64,000 nt of DNA from Symbiodinium natans (Eukaryota; Sar; Dinophyceae; Suessiales; Symbiodiniaceae), in assembly GCA_905221605.1 (NCBI GenBank), contig CAJNDS010001446.1, forward strand, positions 77,501-141,500. Direction: 5' to 3'. How positions within the stretch are numbered: the first letter of the stretch is position 1; the number at the start of each line of letters is the position of its first letter. Both the position numbers and the translations under genes were made by a program. Under the pieces are notes generated by a model. That model saw only the letters and a list, made by a program, of their open reading frames with translations, was not told the origin of the DNA and searched no databases. Shown piece after piece: positions 59,720 to 64,000 of this stretch.

Positions 59720-61950
59720 ATGCCTGAGTCCGTGCTGACTTGGTTTGAAGCATGCCTGCATACGTATCGATTGGTTTGGAGCATGCCTGGGTGCGCGCAG
59801 ATTGGTGTGGAATCCTTCTGCTTCCCCAGAAAGAAGGCATGGCTACAACCTGTTGCCACATCCAGGGGTGTTTTACCTGCTCAATTTATGTGCCCACGCT
59901 GCCAACTGTTCTTCGTGGATATGCGTATGCTGAAAAAGCACCATATCGATGTCCACGTAATCCCTCTCAAACCCTTACTTCTGAACTTGCGCTTGATTTT
60001 TGAGCTTGGATTGAATTGCTTGAGCATGTTGCGTTGGAACCTTGGGAAGATACATGCTTTGGAGCTTGCTTTGCGTGGGTGCATCGTGTTTTTCATGGGG
60101 TGTTTTTCGCTTATGCAAGGGATTGGAGCGCTTTTCGGAAGCGCACGAAGGAATAGATCCGGAGCTCTGAGTGTTTTGGTTCTAGTAGCCTTTTGCTTTT
60201 GTTGCTCGAAGAGCAATACGATCCATGATGGGTGGCTCTCAGAGTGTCACGCCGGAAGTGGAGGTGGAAGCCTCTGGGCCTACGGAAGAGGCCCCAGTTG
60301 GTGGAGAGGCGAGTGTTTCGCCAATGGTTGGCCCGTCGCTGGAGGAGGTGACGGTCCAGGAGCCAATTGGAGAGAAAGAGGTTCCATCAGCGGCTTCCTC
60401 GGGGGAAGTTCTTTTCCGTCATCCGGATCGGGAGGTGCCTTCGCCTCCGACTCCGAGAATTGGGGGCATTGGCGCCCCATTGCGGCGGACCCCGTGGAGC
60501 TTGGAGATTCCGATGTGCCGAGGATTACCCCGGTGGACACCACGCAGCCACCACCCATTCCGGGACAACACCTGACGGCTTTGCATCATGCTTTGCTTTT
60601 CGATATGAGGAGGAGGATTGCCGAGGCTGCCGAGCTTGGGGTCCATTTGTACCCCGAGCCTGGGGAACCGATGCCCCAGCTTTCCCATTATTATGGGCCC
60701 CCAGCAGACCCAAGTTCCATTTACGATTCCCTCGCCATGGCCGGGACCATAGGCGAGGCCTATGTGGTGCAGCAGCTGGGGTCTCCGGCGATTACTCGCC
60801 AGATCTTTGGTGGGTCTGCAACTTTGGTTCGTCCCAGCGAATATGCAGTGCCGACTCCCTGGCACTCGGTGCTTCCACGGTTTCCGGAAGGTCCACATCC
60901 ACCACAGGTACTTCCCGAACCTGTGCAAGAAGAGGGTCGCCGTCCCAAAAGATTTCGGGAGGTGGCCACCTCCACTGTGGATCAAGACTTGGCTGCAGAA
61001 GAACGCCTCCATCTTCTTCTCCAAGGCAAAGGCCTCTTCGAATGGGGGCTGAGGCCCCACGACGTCCTGTCAGCCATAGACAGGCTGGGCGCCGTTACCA
61101 AGGGCGCTGGAGGGCGCAACGATCGCCGAGAGCGCGAATGCTCCATAAGCGCAATGGGGTATCTTCAGCAGCTCCTCATCTGCTTGCGCGCCTTTATCAG
61201 TGCAAAGGCAGGGGAACGCCCGTTGTTGGCCCTTCACGAGCCGCGTCTCTTCGAGGGGACCGCACTTTACGCGGTATCGCGACGAACGGGGCGCATGGGG
61301 CGAGCTCACTACGAGTTTGAGGCTTCGAACGGATGCTGCTTTAAAGTCGAAGGAGGCCAGCAATGCCCGCAGGGCAGCGCGAGATTCGCGCAGGAGGTTG
61401 AAGCCGAAGGCCCGTGCTGGTCCTGGTGGGTCTACATCAGACGATTCGAGCTCCACCTCCATTTCGGCCGACGAAGACCTCCATGGCGAAGGCCCCGAAG
61501 AGGCGTTGAGATTTTGCTTGAAGTGCCGGGAGGACAATGTCTCAGTCCAAGAGGCCCTTTGCCTCCCTACGCCAGAGACGGCACCACCACCGATGGTGAA
61601 GCAAGCAGGAATGGGTGGTCGAGATCCTCCAGCTCCACCAATGGTTCCGCGAACTTCGGCTGCAACACGACGACGGGGACATGCCCCTGGAGCCACCTTC
61701 TCCGGCTTCAACAGCCCCGCCTGGGGATTCCATCGGCCGCCTTCTTCTTGGTCTTGGACAGACAGGCACGGAGCACTCGTTCGTTCTTCCGCCACCGCCA
61801 CCGGCGGTAAAGGCGATGCCACGCCCCGCTTCGGGGCCCTCCATGCCAACGGTTCCCGAATCGGGAGCCCCATCTTCCAGCAGCTCGGGGAATGTCCCCA
61901 GCTTCGATGCGGTGGTGGCCGCTGCAAAGGAGACGATCAAGAAGGGATGA
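59720..61950 (+). pseudogene. frameshifted coding region of element F between protease and integrase
   Basis: Coding potential jumps between frames. 60228-60490 reads MGGSQSVTPEVEVEASG in one frame; ~60490-61090 reads VELGDSDVPRITPVDTTQPP and further to HDVLSAIDRLGAV in a second; ~61280-61690 (ALKSKEASNARRAARDSRRR, SSSTSISADEDLHGEGPEEA) in a third; and 61690-61950 (EPPSPASTAPPGDSIGRLLL ... AAAKETIKKG, stop) in a fourth switch. The product would be a Pro/Ser-rich linker protein. One 696-codon frame spans most of it but joins unrelated reading frames. No catalytic motif was seen. Confidence 0.45.
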
Positions 61951-62761
61951 TGGGGATCCAGAACCGTGGGCCCGGCTTGGAATGTATCATAGCTTTCTTT
62001 TGTGTTCGGGATGGAGTCCTGGACTACGCCTACGCGGCGCACCGAATTTCCTTTCGAGAAGAAAACAAGGATGTGAGTGCGTGGTTTCGTTTTCTTGAAA
62101 CACATGTGAGGCATGAGTTGTTTGAGCTTGCTTTGCCGCTTGAATTGCTTGAGCTTGAGCTTGCTTGTGCCCGAAACCCCTTTGAAACGCACCAAATCCC
62201 GAACCTTAACTTCAACCCCAACCGAACCTGGTCTTGGGCCAGGACTGGATGTCATGGCCATCGTGGCCGTCTTGGGCTTCTGCAGTCTCTTGGGTGGTCT
62301 AGTGTTTTGGGGGTTCCACGTCTTGGTTGTCGAGTTTAAAAGGTGTTCCGTTGGAGAAAAGGATCGGAAGGTCTTTAGAGTGAGGCCGCGCAGGAAGGGC
62401 TGCAGTGTTAGGATCTTCTGTGGGGACCACTGGGTCCGAGTGCCTAGCGATAAGCAGTTTGTCTTGCGTAGGAAGGCCCCAAAACCCCAAACACGTACAC
62501 GTTGCATGTTGAGCATGTTGTTTTGCAAGGCTTGCAGTGTGCTTGGGAGTGTTTGTGCTTGGCTTGGTGTGCTTGATCTTGTTGAAGAGGGCAATGATGA
62601 GAGCCCGCCGGCGAGCAGTCCATTAGTGTGTCATCTGCGGATGATGCACAGAGGACTGCCAGTGCCGGGACAAGGGACTAAAGCTGAGCCCTTTGATTTG
62701 GAAGCTCCTCGTGGTGGGGAGCCCGGGTCTTCGTCTTCGAGGGTCCCCGAAGGGGCTTCGT
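61951..62761 (+). other. linker of element F upstream of integrase
   Basis: Contains a frame (62113-62772) with a hydrophobic stretch MAIVAVLGFCSLLGGLVFWG and a Cys-rich part, ending in an acidic/Ser-rich segment (EPGSSSSRVPEGASS) that continues out of frame into integrase. Whether it is coding is unclear. Confidence 0.3.
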
Positions 62762-64000
62762 CACCCTTCTGAGGTTTCTGAAAGACCCCCCAAGCATCCA
62801 GAGAATCCACCGGAACCCCCGGACGATGGAGAAGAAGGATCTTTTAGGATTCCGTTGTCCTCAACCGCCTTGTATCATCATCGTGCTCAAGGCCATTTCC
62901 CTTATGATTCCAACTGTGACTCATGCTGTTCGTCGAAGGGTCGTGTCCCCGCGCGTCGCTTGCGTCGCCGTCTGCAAAAAGAGAATCAGACTGTTGGTCT
63001 TGATTTTTTCTTTTTCGGCAAGCTAAGAGTCCTGTTGATGACGCACCTGGGTTCCAGGTATACTGTCAGTCTGCCCGCACCGAATCTCGAAGATCCACAA
63101 TTGCTTGCCAACATCAACAGAGTGCTGCGTGAAATGGGATTGGTAGGCAAAGCTGTGACCTTTAGAATGGATCAAGAAGGATCTATTATTGCTTTGGCTG
63201 AAAGACTGAGTAGGTCCCGAAACTGCCCCCACAGCGCAACCATTGTTGATGTGGTTCCAGGGTACAGGCCACAAGCCAAAGGTTCGATAGAACGACAAGT
63301 CGAATCGGTACGCCAAGGCTTCTGGGCTGTGTGGTTGGACTTGGAGCGCCAAATTGCTCTAAAGAAGTTCCCTGGTCAAGATGCAGAGCTGGGTAAGTAC
63401 CAGCTTCCCTTAGGGGGTCTCTTGTGGCAAGCATGTGTGTTCTATGTGTCGAGGTGTTACAATCTGTGGTCCTCGAGCCACGGTGACTCCACCACCAGCA
63501 TTGATTTGCTGCACGAGGAAATAGTTCACCGAGCTAGAACGCTTCCCTTTGGTTGTGTGGTTCAGGCAAAAGTTAGCAAGTCGAAGGCGCGTCTTGCTAA
63601 ATACTGCGGAGCGAAAACAGTCAAGGCTGTTTACTTAGGACCCGTGAACGCACGAGGTGGAGGGATCTTCGCGGCCCCTTTTGGGAGTACGGAGATTGAC
63701 GTATTTCCAACCGGGAGAATCGTTGAAGGAGCGTGCGATGTGAGCACTGTCGAAGGCCTCGCTGTTGCGCAGTCTTTGGTTCTTGATGGTAAAGACCCAG
63801 AACGGCCTGTCTTGTATGAACCCGAAGGTGTTGATGATGGGAATGGTCCTGAAGATGAAGTCATGGAAGGTGGTGTTGGTCCTTTAAATGAAGAAGACGA
63901 AGAGATGATTGCTGACGATACCTATGCTCCCGTAAGTGCCCCGGCGGAAGAAGGTGAGGCAGGGATCCTGCCTGATGAGGGGGAAGACATGGAGGACATG
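62762..64000 (+). CDS. integrase of element F, open at the window end
   Basis: An open frame of ~413 codons reaching the last base. It starts in a Pro/Glu-rich linker (HPSEVSERPPKHPENPPEPP). Zinc-binding part: YHHRAQGHFPYDSNCDSCC. Core: VGLDFFFFGK (first Asp), FRMDQEGSI (second Asp), SIERQVESVRQGFW (Glu). These are the D, D, E residues of a copia-type integrase. The C-terminal part (VYLGPVNARGGGIFAAPFGS) resembles the GKGY-like region of other copia integrases. RT should follow beyond the window. The frame is intact here, although the upstream Gag region is degraded. Confidence 0.75.

Larger units (their letters stand above)
38577..64000 (+). mobile_element. degraded copia-type element F, host of A and B, truncated by the window end
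   Basis: Pieces: 38577-38775, then 58421-64000 once A is set aside. They contain a basic Gly/Lys Gag tail, a protease motif at 59011, a long frameshifted region, and an open integrase frame to the last base of the window. No LTR or PBS for F was identified; 38396-38576 upstream holds none. It is the oldest layer of the right-hand nest. Confidence 0.55.

Noticed and set aside
59720-61810. 696-codon plus frame as one real protein
   Set aside because: Protein-like composition moves between three frames within it, so it joins unrelated segments of a frameshifted region.

Overview
The window looks like intergenic DNA from a large, repeat-filled nuclear genome, most likely a dinoflagellate alga. 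The reasons are: several Ty1/copia families with Lys-Gly-rich Gag tails; a tyrosine-recombinase (DIRS-type) retroelement; LTR stretches resembling the 3' end of the dinoflagellate spliced leader (DinoSL, CCATTTTGGCTCAAG); and no convincing single-copy host gene. Nearly every long reading frame belongs to a mobile element. The species is not identified.

Left part (1-34651). A minus-strand Ty1/copia element, called C here, runs from its 5' LTR (34440-34651) through Gag-protease-integrase (34373-30226), reverse transcriptase (12925-11542) and RNase H (2798-2347). Two large insertions split it: 12926-30221 inside integrase-RT, and 2799-11541 inside RNase H. Both have the same build. A ~0.9 kb repeat unit U (2799-3720; 12926-13810) is followed in tandem by a long element E whose left edge is U-like (3721-11541; 13811-30221); in E1 the right edge is a full U right end, in E2 only a short remnant. 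E carries a gene for a ~920-aa protein with a ZZ-like zinc finger, intact in E2 (26976-29735) and broken by a 25-nt deletion in E1. A CAATG-rich stretch with a frameshifted gene of unknown function lies at 1-2340.

The most notable object is 16614-25636, a 9.0-kb minus-strand DIRS/PAT-type retroelement inside E2. It has split direct repeats (A1 ... B1-A2-B2). It encodes, in transcription order, a tyrosine recombinase, a Gag-like protein, a methyltransferase-like domain and RT-RNase H. E1 preserves the matching empty site (6916/6917), which fixes both ends to the base.

Middle (34652-38576). Satellite-like DNA: C-rich 12-mers, ~60-bp repeats, AGGCCT-rich duplicated blocks, and an inverted/tandem repeat family. 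No gene is supported.

Right part (38577-64000). Three nested copia-type elements on the plus strand. F, degraded, spans 38577 to the window end. A (38776-58420, 401/402-bp LTRs, target duplication GCAGC) sits inside F. B (46226-57065, 200-bp LTRs that look identical, target duplication GGTTT) sits inside A, so the order is F, then A, then B. B is close to intact. It is unusual in having predicted membrane segments before Gag and a ~750-aa extension after RNase H with a membrane segment, a long charged coiled coil and a Trp-rich end. A also has open frames beyond RNase H, which B interrupted. A, B and C all carry the same 12-nt primer-binding site (TGGTAGCGGAGC) next to the LTR and a DinoSL-like motif within the LTR.
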